DNA of 64,000 nt, taken from assembly GCA_014338405.1 (NCBI GenBank), contig JTDE01000181.1:106875-170874 (forward strand). The letters are read 5' to 3'. Below are positions 10,229 to 21,695 of this stretch, in pieces. The position numbers were made by a program, and so were the translations under genes. A model generated the notes under the pieces. That model saw only the letters and a program-made list of their open reading frames with translations, searched no databases and was not told the DNA's origin. Within the stretch, counting starts at the first letter, position 1. Each line of letters starts with the position of its first letter. Source of the DNA: Paragonimus skrjabini miyazakii (lineage: Eukaryota > Platyhelminthes > Trematoda > Plagiorchiida > Troglotrematidae).

Positions 10229-11201
10229 TTTTTAAATGTCGATCTGCATCAGTCGTACCCTTCGACCACTCATCAATTAACGGAGGTTATATGAGTAGAC
10301 TATTCGAGAATAGTTTCAGCTTTACTGTACAAGAAGTGGTAACAATCCCAATAAAACACTTCCTCTCCCTAAACGTTCCATTGATACTACACTGCTTTTG
10401 CTAGAAGAAGACATGGTATTCCTAATCTTCAATCTTTTAGCACTTTTCCGTGCCCTTGTCCGCTCTTACACCGGTTCCCTCGAAAGCGGAATCGTTTTGT
10501 TTGTTGCGTCCAAGAGGTCAACCTGCACAGTCACACTCGTATTTTTAGTTTGAACTATGCACACCCCCGGGAACTTGAAAAATAAACCACCATATACATC
10601 CTAATTATAACATAACAAACGTACACACGTAACTGTTATCATTAAAAATTGTGAGGCGGGAAATGCGTAAACTTGAGATCTGTGGTCGATACGGTTTGCG
10701 TTACCAGTCAATTGGTGATTTGTCCTAAAGGCTACTTACCTCATTCCAATTTCTCGAGCCGTCTATAGGACCAGTTGCTGAGTAGAAAGAACCGTACATT
10801 AAAACTGCCGTCATCTAGACTCACTGGCATACGTGATTATTTAAGCTCCTCATTGTGTTTTACTCCATACTAAGGCTTGTTGAATGAAAACAACCAGAAG
10901 CAAACGTTGCTAAAAGTTGGACAACTAATTTTGAACAGACCCAAATAAGACGACTGAACAAAATTCATGGTATGTTAATTTTATTTTCAGACAGGCTGGA
11001 AAATATTTGAAGCTCCACCTTCTTATACTGCTAGCCGTTAACCATCCATACCTCTTTCAGGTAGATAGTAAAATTGTGCTGCTTTCACGTTAGTGTCCGG
11101 CCATCTTACGGCGGATCACAGCGGAGTGAACATGCTTGTCAGACCAACCTCAATGGACTTATTTTCAATGCTTTCCCGCAGAGTGGCAGTAGGTTACCGT
11201 T
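10229..11201. other. Unassigned DNA
   Basis: No open frame of note, no recognisable repeat, AT-rich. I see nothing to annotate. Confidence 0.5.
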
Positions 11202-11268
11202 GAAGTCCAAAGTTTCGGATCTCCTCTAAATCATCAACTCTGCCAAAATACTTATCAGTAATACAATG
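11202..11268 (+). mobile_element. SINE-T tail fragment
   Basis: AAGTCCAAAGTTTCGGATCT followed by CTCTGCCAAAATACTTATCA and AGTAATACAATG matches the part downstream of the B box in the SINE-T copies at 11394-11534 and 13019-13179. The tRNA-like head is missing. A full head of the same family begins only about 125 bases downstream in the same orientation. Confidence 0.6.
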
Positions 11269-11393
11269 ACGAGGCTCACTGGTGGCGTTGGTGGATCCCA
11301 GCGTGAACTGATCACGAAATCCTGTTTAGGCAGTCAATCGGCTGGACCATTTGGTGTATTCCACATGACACAGTTAGTTAGGTAGGTAACTAG

Positions 11394-11534
11394 GTCCAAC
11401 TGTGAAATTTCTGAGCTTTCAGCGTGGATTCGTAGTTCAGCTGGTAGAGCATTTGCCGCGTTTGGGCATGTTGTTTCTATCGTTGGTTTGAATCTAGCCC
11501 AAGTCCAGAATTTCGGCAAATGGATCTCCTCTAA
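11394..11534 (+). mobile_element. SINE-T copy 1, tRNA-derived SINE
   Basis: Starts with a short leader, CCAACTGTGAAATTTCTGAG, also seen in the copies at 47.2 and 58.1 kb. Then come an A box, TAGTTCAGCTGG (11433-11444), and a B box, GGTTTGAATCT (11485-11495), about 50 bases apart, as in a pol III promoter of tRNA type. The tail CCAGAATTTCGGCAAATGGA is shared with the other copies. It is not a functional tRNA: the region between the boxes (GCATTTGCCGCGTTTGGGCA) does not fold into an anticodon arm, and the leader belongs to the repeat. The 61-codon minus frame at 11334-11519 is a shadow. Confidence 0.75.
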
Positions 11535-13018
11535 ATACGTTACCGGCCTAAGGTACCATTAAAAACTAAATTGAACGAAAGTTCGGTTAATCTATCACAT
11601 TAGCAACTGCATGAGGGACACCCAGTTTGCAAACGCATTACGTTCTAATCAAACCCTGGTGAATGATTACAAGATTTATCTTGTTCAGCAACAAAAGTTA
11701 TTGTCGGAGCCTATAAAGCGCCAATCCAACCATACATTACATTCCACTTAGAGACAGACTGTCCGCTACATGTGTGATGCTTATTATGCTACAGTCCTTA
11801 TTCCAATAGATCACTCTAAATGTTACAATGCGTAACCAATGCTTTTGAATATATTCAGCTTTGTTGTCTTTTTTTTAGTTAAATCATTTCCTCCAGTTTC
11901 CATTTCTTACATTTGCCCCAATTAGATAGTAAGGTTATAGAGGAAGGTTGGTTGTCTCGTACCTGGATACTGTGTTAAAAGTTAGAACAGCGATGGTCTC
12001 AGCGGCTTTAAGCGAACTGAGTTTGTTAGGAAAACAACACCCCTTTTGTAGAAAACAGCTTTCGGTGAGGACCGCTATTGGGAAACAAGCATGGTGCATT
12101 TAAATTGGCCGGTTCGTTGTTGCTCCGCCACGTTCTTCAGCTAAGTAGTTCGGTTGTTCAAATCCGACTAACCGTCAAACAGTTTGTCTTAATCACCACC
12201 TCCGGGAGACACAATCGACGTGGCAGTTGATCACCGCTTTTTACTGGTTGGTACCAATCGACTACAACTCTGCATGCAGCGATTTGGTTGGTGTGTTCGG
12301 CTGAGCGTCCTTTAATCAGGAAGGTGCTCCAATCCGGTCTTAACATAACGATTACCTGTTTCTGCATACAATCGAGAAGAATTTTTTGATTTAAGAAATA
12401 TTTTCTTCTCAAACCTACATACTTCAGCAGTGTGACTAGAATTATTTGGCAGAATTTTATTGACTACGGATGCGAAGCTGATTAAGCCGTGGGTATCATA
12501 TATTTTTCATCGTGAAAGTGCGCTAGGATACACACCCTGCGAGATAAATTTTCACGACCAGTATTGCAAGTGAGAGCCTAAGCTGGTAGATTACTAACGG
12601 GTGGTATAGCGAATATATTAATTTTGGAAAAAGTTTTCCAAACCAGAATATCACAAGGACTTGAAGCAGTAACAGGAAACGCACCCTAATTAAAAACGCA
12701 TAGCTGTTACGTTTTATTATGGGTAATTTGCATTTCACGTCATTCTGTAGCCGATGAGAGGTCTGAATTAATCACTTCCGCTCGTATGTTAGACGAAACC
12801 TTATAGGTATGACGAGTCCGTTCGTTATATTGTTGGTTCACTGAATTTGAGTATGGTAACCTTACAGATATGGATTTTGCTGCTTTCGCTGTAGGTTGTG
12901 TAAGAACGTTTGTCATCCCGGTATGTTCCAAACAGGAAGCAGTGTACGGAAGATATACACTCACCCACAAATCTTGCGCAGGTTGTTAAATGTCCGTGGT
13001 AAAACTTCATGAAACCGT
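11535..13018. other. Unassigned DNA between SINE-T copies
   Basis: No gene recognised. Minus-strand open frames of 60-84 codons (12158-12412, 12523-12738, 12740-13010) are of chance length and show no domain. Confidence 0.5.
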
Positions 13019-13179
13019 TCAGCGTAGTTATTGGCTTCGTAGTTCACCTGATAAAGCATTTGCAGTGTCTGGACATGTTGCTTTTGTCGTTGGTTCGAAC
13101 CCAACCGAGGTTCATAATTTTCACAATTGAGTTTTCTAAATTGTTAAATCTGCCAAACTGCTTATCAGTACTGCAATGT
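13019..13179 (+). mobile_element. SINE-T copy 2, tRNA-derived SINE
   Basis: A box TAGTTCACCTGA (13040-13051), a perfect-looking B box GGTTCGAACCC (13092-13102), and the longest family tail in the window, ending TGCCAAACTGCTTATCAGTA then CTGCAATG. The shared core TTTGCAGTGTCTGGACATGT aligns with TTTGCCGCGTTTGGGCATGT of copy 1. The B box is closer to the tRNA consensus than in the other copies. Confidence 0.75.
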
Positions 13180-16100
13180 TGAGAAAGTTTATTCGAAGTC
13201 CATCACCTAGATACGGTTATCAGGCATTGAAGCAGTGTACACGTTCGTCTTCTTTGAGGACTTGGACCTAATGTGCTTCACGGCACCTACACGGTAGCTT
13301 GGATTTTTCTTCCATATTATTGATAAGTAGCCAGAAGTCTGAATGAGGTCAATTGAATACCACTCACGGGTAACCGCAGAATTTGCATTCGTAGGTGTTC
13401 TACAGCAAAGCCCATCAGTAACGCATATCCTTGCCACGGAGGAACTCAAACCCCGTTATACGTTTTCATGACTGTTGACTCTACACTGTGTCCAACCGAA
13501 TTGTATCTGCATGGCTAATCACTTTCGTTTGTACCCACTGATCTATTTGTTTGATTTTCTCTGTATGTTTCTCTGTATGTTTGCGTGTGTTCAAGACCAC
13601 GTTGATCAAATAACGGCCGATGTACAGAATAGGCAGCTATAGCAACGATAAACGGAAGAAAGTCTAAAACAGAATTGCCGGTCTTAAAAAAAGTGATATT
13701 GTTTTTCAAGTGCTCGTATTATTCAAATTTCTTTAAAGAAACGAGGTCAACACCTTCTTGTTCGGACTGAACTTCATTCACTGTTTCCATAGGTTGTCAC
13801 CCTCTAATCAAAAACTAAAGTTATATTTCATAAATCAATAAGTTGCCGCTTCGGTTTTCGACGTTTTTCGATCAGATTCATTCTTGTAGGTCAGTTAAGA
13901 CAATGTAATTAAACGAGTTTGTTATATCTTCCGATGGGTCTTTAATCGTGCAAAAGTGTAGAAAAGCAAAAGCGACACAACAAAACACACAACACAGCAC
14001 ACAAAAACGACACTTTCGAGAGTCCACTCAATAACCGAAACAGAAAAATCTATAGAACTACTGTTTTGATCTTCTTGGAATTGGCACTTACCGTACTGAA
14101 AATAGTACCTTCTAATTTCTGTGCACAATTTAGGTTGAACTATTTATTTTGCCAGCTGTAAATTGGATGAATTTTAATTTTTGTAAGCTTGGCGATATTC
14201 GTGACCGTTGCTATCCGCCAAAACACATATTAATGGATGATGTGTATTTAAGTTCGCAAATGTGTTGTACACTATGAACTGATTAATGTGCACTCCGGGT
14301 GGAGTTAATGTAACTGCATACAAATCATTTATTTTAGAAAACATCGTAGAATGCTACACAAATTTCGTTTTCGTGAGTGAAAAGACATTTGAAGATACAA
14401 AAGTGCTAGTCTACGAAGCTTTAGTACATTCTGTCCTCTTCTGTAGCGACAAACCAAACCAAGTCACTGGAAGGTGATTTAACCTAGCTTTGTCATCTAC
14501 AGTAGAGAAGGTATATACGAACACCTTTTGGTCGGATATTATAAAGACGGGGTTTAAAGTATGTTAACACTCGGTCGGGTGTACTGACCGCGACGCTTAC
14601 ATGAGACGCCCGAGGGATAAATGCGGAAGCAATTGTAGTACAGACAGCTCAATACAAGCACGCAAAAACCTAGTCGTCAGAGGCCATGATAACGGAATGC
14701 TATCGGAAAAGTACACTCATATCATATTTCGGAAGTTAAATCGTGACGGGACTTAATCCCGCAGGAGGCATACATCATTATATGTGACCGAATTTATTTC
14801 ACTCTATATGGACCAGATCCAAGATTAACCTGTTTGAGGTTAACCTCCTTACATTCATCATCGCAACTGGCCCACAGTGCATCATAAGTAAATCCACTCA
14901 AACGCTGACGTTCAGTGTAATCTCAAATCAGCAGGTCCAATAGGCATGCAAATGGCAGTTCTGTAGTACTCCCGACAGCTGGCAGTTGCTCAGACGATGG
15001 TTTAAGATGAAATTAAAATCCTCAACTTCCGGAAACGAAATGCGACTTTACCTCCGAGGCCCTTCTAAGTATATAAGCAAAATGATGTGATCAGCTTGTT
15101 TGCCTTTGACTGAAACTTGTTCTTCATCAAACAAGATAACCAATGTGTAAGAGTTTAAGCCTTCTCACTGACGTTATATTACTTTAACTTTCTTTCACTG
15201 GTTGATCTTCATGACTCAGATGCGCTCCAAACAAACTACCACATCCGATAAGAACTTGGATGGGTGTAATGCTGTTCCTGTAACAGCTATTATATGGGCA
15301 GCCTACAGAACGTAAGTGAACTAATGGTCGTCAAAAATCGTGACATTTCAGTGTTAGAAAAAAAGTACTCAACTTGTAACGCTTAAATTAGTTTGTTGAA
15401 GGACGTAGTCCTGAAGCAAAGCATCATGTAACGGCCGTTTTTGATGAGTCTTTTAAAAGTACAGTGAGCAATAGCTCCTCGACAATGAACTCAAACTTGT
15501 GTTTCTCAAGTGATACGTCAGCGCTGTAGGACTTGATGATGTGGCCGTATGATGCAGAGACAAATTCGGTCGTGAGTGCTAGCAGTATCTTTCCCGTCCG
15601 AAAAGCCCCCGATTCTGTTTCTGTGATGTAAAGAATTCTTCTTTGTCCGACTTCCGGCAAATTAGCTTTATTTTTATAATATAAACAAACTTCACCACAT
15701 CCATCTTTCGAATTCATACCGAAAACGTAGTATGGGGACGAAACCATAAGCGCTGAAGGTCAAATCATTTATTGCGGCATGCATGCATGGACATCCGTGA
15801 GTTTCGGTCACTGTGACAACCACATCTTAGCTGAAAGTCCTCAGGTTTTGTATGCCGTAATTTGAAACTCCCGGAAAATTGTTTTGTTTTGACCTGTTCT
15901 CCACCTGATACGCGCGTTCACAAGATCGTACAAGCGATTCGCAAGTATACCATAAAATTCTCAAGCAAAAACTTCTAAACCGAACATTCAGCTGGGCAGT
16001 TTGGCTGTTGGTTATCCAGTCCGCCTTGTGTTGTGTTCATTACCTATCTTTTTCTAGGTATTCTTTTTAACAGTGACTAGGTGTGTGTTTTTGACTGAAG

Positions 16101-19100
16101 ACGCATATCACACACTGACTAAACTCCTAGTAGGATAATAAAGAATAATGCGTGTCCCCATAACATTCGTATTCCAAGAAAAAGGAGTGCACCAATTCTG
16201 TTTTTATTCGTTTTTCTCGACATTCTTTTGTAATGAGGAATGCATTCTTACTCTGCTCAATATTTGACCTTAGCTTTCCTATGTAGTAGTAAGTAAATTG
16301 CCCAGATCTGGGTGTTTTGCCAGATACTAACAGGAGTAATTCCAAGGTCATTAACCGTAGGATTGCAAGTTGGGTAACTGTTGATGGTCACGGCGTTACA
16401 GAATGTATATGAAGTTCACCTTGTCCGCTGATTATTCTCACCGATCTGCTGTAAACTTTATGCTGAAATCGAGTGATAATCGTCTAATTGAAGTAAAAAC
16501 TACACATTTTGCTCACAGACATAGTACTTGCTTTCGAAATAGTAGCGGTTTAGTGCTGCGCGTCGCCACGAAAATCACAAACAAATAATGGCACTTAAAA
16601 TTTCATTTGAAGTTGATGTTAATAAAACATTTCCATCAGATATTTTAGAAGGAATGTTCTCCTCTGCGTTAATTTAATTACTGTTCTATAGTTCAATGCA
16701 GAATTAAATACTTTCCATATTTTAACCGCATTTACTAAACTGTTTATAAGGATATTCATAAGAAGGGTTAACAGACCTGTTAACAAGTCTCCCAAAAAAC
16801 TACAATTCATTTAAATGTAATGAACGTGTATGACCAGATATTTCACATTAACATTTTAATGTCCATTTTATAAATGCGGCAAAGTTGTTAAGCACATAAA
16901 CCTATTTTTTCTGTGAGGGATTTGGTTTGGTAATCAACAGAATGCAAAATAAATCTAGTTGTTCTTTAGGTGAGTTCACAAATGATAAACCAATAACGAA
17001 TGACAATCAATTGAAAACGATTAACGATACTTTTAATGGTGTATACTATCAGTTTATTTGTAGGACTCTTCGAGCGTATATTACAAACAAGGTTTTTATT
17101 CGCATCACATGAGTGTTTTCCTATCACATACATATATACCTTTTTGGTAACAGTTGCATTCGTAGACTTACACGGAAACTGACCTGACAGTGAGAATCGC
17201 ATGCATCGAAGTTTAGCCGCTAGATTGGAAAAGACTAACTGATAGTTGCAGTACTCAACGTACTGCTTACTACTTATGCCTTATAAATGAGTTAATCCAA
17301 GAGAACAAATGGTGGTAGATGTAACCTGAGTCAACCTATATTACACGATAAGATTATGAACCATACCCGTTGATAGCGTAACTGTTTTGACTAACGTTAC
17401 CGTCATTGAAGCAAATTTGCCTCCATTTTTCGCTATTCATTCTGATAAATTTGTCGCAACAGTTAGGTAAATTTGTTTTACATAAACTAACGGTCTATTG
17501 ATACCCGTAAAAGATTACCATAGTAACAAGCTTTATTATTTAGTTTAGTTGAATGCAGCTTTCTGTAATTCGGACTGGCTTAATCCCAATATTAATGGAA
17601 ATAATGTTAATGACCCTGAAACGAGTGTTATAAAGTTAAAACCACGAACAGTTAAAATTGGAAATCAGTTTTGTTAGATGTACACTGGTCAATAATGACC
17701 CAGAGAGATTCCAATTTTTGAGCATTCAATAGGCTTGTAATCGATGATACAATGCTGGCTTGGCAGTCAAGTACTTCTCACCAGTATGTAAATCATGGGT
17801 ACGTGAATCACGTGATTTATTCAATTATCAAAAGTATTGTTAATGTGAGGCTTATGGTTCACAATAATATGTAACTCTATTCACACGTGGTGGACTTGAA
17901 AACTTCTGTATATACATATGTACACAAAACAGACGACAGAACGTGCAGTCAATAGCATCATCTTTCAAGACCTGTTGTAGGCAAACGTCCACTAACTTGT
18001 GATTCTGGTGAGAGGTTTTTATACGTCCGTTTTGAGAAAATCACACACATCTATGTGCATCTATATTGGTTTATTACAAAACATCTGTTATAACAAAGAA
18101 TGACTATGATACTTCATTGTGAACGCAGTGGATCTAGGCTTAAAACTTATTTTACTCCGCCAAATCAGTGTTCGTTTCAATACTTACAACCGAAGTTTAG
18201 TTTGTCGCAACTTGTTACATTTGAAAAATTCTTTTAGGCAAATGGGATAGACTTCCAGACAAAAAATGTGATATATACATTATTAACTGCCACCTAAGAT
18301 TTATTAATAACTCATTATTTATCTTCTCTAAGGCAAAAACCTTTAAGTGACCTTCAAAATTTTGACAAGCCATTCAGGCTAGTTCAATTGACAGCAAGTT
18401 GACCGCTGTGTTTGTTCTTACGGACGTATTGTAGCATCTGACGAAAGTCTGAAGTGTGCACGAATCAAAGCCATTTTGAATTCTTCAGAACTTCTTATAA
18501 GATGGCCTTAGTCTTCCGAAATGTTAGTGCGTAGTCAGCCATTTTCGTCAAAAATTCGTCGAAGGTTCGTATTATACTTACTTGAAGTTCTCACCTTCAA
18601 TTCATCCCTTCCGCTAGGCAATATCTAGTGGTGATTACAATCTGCTCCGTAACAAGAAACCAAGAAAAGCAAGTTTCATTGGGGCGCCTCGATGACTTGT
18701 TGTTTCCTGGTAACAGTTTAGCTATTCATTTCGGCATGAGAAGAATGGTTAACTTTTATAACAGGGTTATCGATGTGCACTGCGTAAGTATGTTAGATCG
18801 TCTAGGAATAAAGGCAAAACAGACCAGTCCTTGATTTAAACATGTAGAAAGCGACCATATTAGATGATGGGTGGTTTGAATAGATGGGGGCGCAATGGAT
18901 TGACTGGGAGACGATTGACGAGTTGTTCAGACCAAGATAGATGTAATTAAGTACGTCAACGATCTAACTTGCACTGCTTGACTATCGGTAGGAGATGAAC
19001 ATTCCTCCTTCTTAGAATGATTTCTTTGGAACTGTCGTGGATAGGAGCCTCGTTGAGGGTAAATTATGAAAAATTGTATTTTTGGGTTCATTCGAAGAAA

Positions 19101-19609
19101 TATCCCGAACCAATTGGTTTCATCCGAACTATGAAAAAATTGCCTTTTTGTAGACGACGCTAAAGGCAGAGTTCACAACAACAAAATCCAAAATTACTTT
19201 GATTTACCTGGTTTTTAAACGTTCGCCGTATTTTCCAATATGTAACTACTGTTACATACGGAAAATTTCCTCAAGCGATTAAGTTCTTTTAAAATTTAAC
19301 AAGGATTTCTTGAAACTGGAAGACATCAGTACAAACATGAAATATTCACGTAACACTTACAATGGTCAGTTTATGAATTGCAAAGCAAACATTTCCCGTA
19401 ACAAATTTGAACAAAGAAGTCAGAAACAGTTTTTGCACAGTGTATCTCTCGAGTACATTTCGCTGCATCTCATGAGGTATATACTGCAGCCTGTGGGTTT
19501 ATATTGCAAAGTTCAATGGGCATTGTGAAGCTAAACAACAAAATCAAAAACCATACAAGCACGCGCACACTCCCATACATCCATACACATCAATTACCAG
19601 GGCAATTTG
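13180..19609. other. Unassigned AT-rich DNA
   Basis: No gene recognised in about 6.4 kb. The longest open frame is 107 codons at 15424-15747 on the minus strand. It begins with ATG and has a mixed, protein-like composition, but I recognise no domain and its length is within chance. A 68-codon minus frame at 13922-14128 encodes one hydrophobic stretch, again without support. A direct repeat of CTCTGTATGTTT occurs at about 13559-13582. Confidence 0.45.
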
Positions 19610-19965
19610 GTACTGACGAACAAGTCTTTCTGTACACAGAGGGGTGGCTTCCATTTGCTAATTGCTACCGCCACCGCGAACCGGAGAAGCCTTCGATATT
19701 TTGTTGCGTAACGTATCCGAAACGCCTTTTTTAGGTTCAGTTGGGGTCAACAAATCAACAGGTGACGGGCGATCGATGATGCTGGTTCCCTGTGACTTGT
19801 TACATTCTGACGTGGGCCCGGTATTGTTGTATCCATGAGCGTTTTGCGAACCAAAACTGGAATGTGTTCGTTGACCCGATGACGTAACTGCCGCTCCGCT
19901 CTACCTATGGTTATGAATTTATTTTTAAAAAATTTCGAAAATAAGCGTTTAGTATGCATTTTAAA
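19610..19965 (-). pseudogene. Penelope-like element, GIY-YIG endonuclease fragment
   Basis: The minus frame at 19959-19747 reads ITIGRAERQLRHRVNEHIP and then ASSIARHLL. This matches the second half of the GIY-YIG domain of Penelope-like elements: Y-I-G (here TIG), a basic R-x3-R-x-x-E-H stretch, then a conserved SSIxRHL block. After a stop and a frame change, RLLRFAVAVAISKWKPPLC at about 19640-19700 fits the end of the same proteins. Family knowledge: these elements pair a reverse transcriptase with a GIY-YIG nuclease that nicks the target. The RT part upstream (plus 19970-21500) is not recognisable, so this is a 3' fragment with broken frames. Confidence 0.65.
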
Positions 19966-21594
19966 CCCAAGTTACCAGTAACCCAATACATTACAGAACC
20001 AGTCGTAACTATCCCCAAATTTGATCCAAATGCTACACGTCGGCTATAATACTTTTTCTAGTCGATGAGTTATATAACCTTGTGAACTCAATTCGGCAGA
20101 TTATCTGTCAGTTGTACACCTGCCTACGAAGAATTCAGCTCAGTTCCTTAAAACGTTGACCACTCTTGACAGATATATATCATGACAAGAATGAAGTATG
20201 GCATTAACCAGTCAAATAACTTTGAATAATGACAAAATAACTGGTGGGAAATTTAAATATAAGTGAGACCGTGCACAACGCATCACTCTTCAAGCTTATT
20301 TGCTCTAAAATCCATGACTGATGCTATCGTTCGAGACCACCTTCTCACCAAACAACGCTTAGACTATTTCACTGTTTTCTCTCTGGAGTATTATCCATAC
20401 GTGTTAATGTGAGTCTGCATTTTTTTCGTCGATAATCGGCATAAAAATCAGTGTATTTAATCGTCTTGCTTTAACATTTTCCTGAGTATTGTGGGATGCA
20501 TGTTGGTGTTCCGCTTCGTATATTCAGTCACTTCCAGTGGATGTATACGTATCCTAGCGACGGAATTGAGAATCGCCAAGGACTTACATACACGCGGCAT
20601 CAGACATAATAAGTATGCTCCTCATACGCAGTTCCAGTAGCATTACAAATATGTCAGTCGGGTTAATGTGGTTTAATTTATCTTGATTTTATATCTTTCA
20701 ACTGTCGGTTCATCTACTGTAGTATATTCTTACTCGCATGTACTGGGCGTTTCGTAAATGTGCTGCGTCACAATCAATGCTGGTGTTTGCAAACCCATTT
20801 CATTAATTTGTTAAATTTGCTATGTACATACAAAGTATTCATAAAAGTTGGAAAGTCATTTTCTGTTTCCATATACTGACCAGTAGAAGTAATCTTTTGC
20901 TGTAGCTTTGCTGGGCAATCTAAACCGGTAAACACTGTTAAAACAACTCCGTTGAATCAGTTTGATAAATAACTTCTGATAACTGGTACTCAACAACGTA
21001 TTATCAGTTTTGAAAGTGCTGGGTAGAAAGGAATTTCAACCTTTCTCAAAAATGAAACGTTTTTGATTTCACACTAAAATACTGGGATAAAATCGTATGA
21101 CATAGGGAACAATTGTTCTGTGGCCTACGGTTCATATATATCGTTAGTACTAACTTAACGGTCTGTTCCAACGCACAGCAACTTTATAAACTCCTGCGAT
21201 TTCGTTCTAAAGTGTGACCACTGACCCATTACGAATAATGCAAGTGGTGATTTGGAGTAGTGGGTGCGTTAATCATCTGAGTTTTGAACTGAATGTACTG
21301 TTGACCAGTGTCCATCTGGCTTTTACTTCGTTCGAATTTGGACCTAATTTCCTATATATATATATACTTAATTACTAGGACTGTCTCGGCCTCATATACC
21401 ATATGAGGAATGTTACGGCATTTAGGTAAATAGAGAACAGCACGCTGTTTCGTGCAAATCCTTGACCAATGAACTACACATAAATTTATTGGTAAATTTT
21501 GGGGACTGGTTATTTCAATGTGAACACCACCCACACTTGATTGCAATCATCTAGTAGAAATCATCCTTTCTTCCAAATCACTGAAAAAGTCTAC
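19966..21594. other. Unassigned DNA upstream of the Penelope-like fragment
   Basis: The reverse transcriptase of the element would be expected here on the minus strand. I could not recognise any RT motif. There is a short TA run at 21353-21366. Otherwise I see nothing. Confidence 0.45.
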
Positions 21595-21695
21595 GATAGA
21601 TTCGATTAGTATTCTTGCTTGAGCTCATCAGTAGTGTATATCCGCATGCGGATTGGAATACGCAATTGTGTTTTTGAGACCAGCAAGCCAACATC
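21595..21695 (-). mobile_element. SINE-H copy 3, partial
   Basis: Minus strand: CACTACTGATGAGCTC is identical over 16 bases to the hammerhead start of the 52.4 kb copy (here the reverse complement of 21621-21636). Upstream lies a B-box-like GTATTCCAATCCGC. Downstream, stem II and the GAAA box have decayed (CAAGCAAGAATACTAATCGA), so the ribozyme is not functional. The head and tail fade into unassigned DNA. Confidence 0.6.

Noticed and set aside
13040..13105. Possible tRNA gene with A box and perfect B box GGTTCGAACCC
   Set aside because: The leader and tail are shared with other SINE-T copies and no anticodon arm or acceptor stem is seen.
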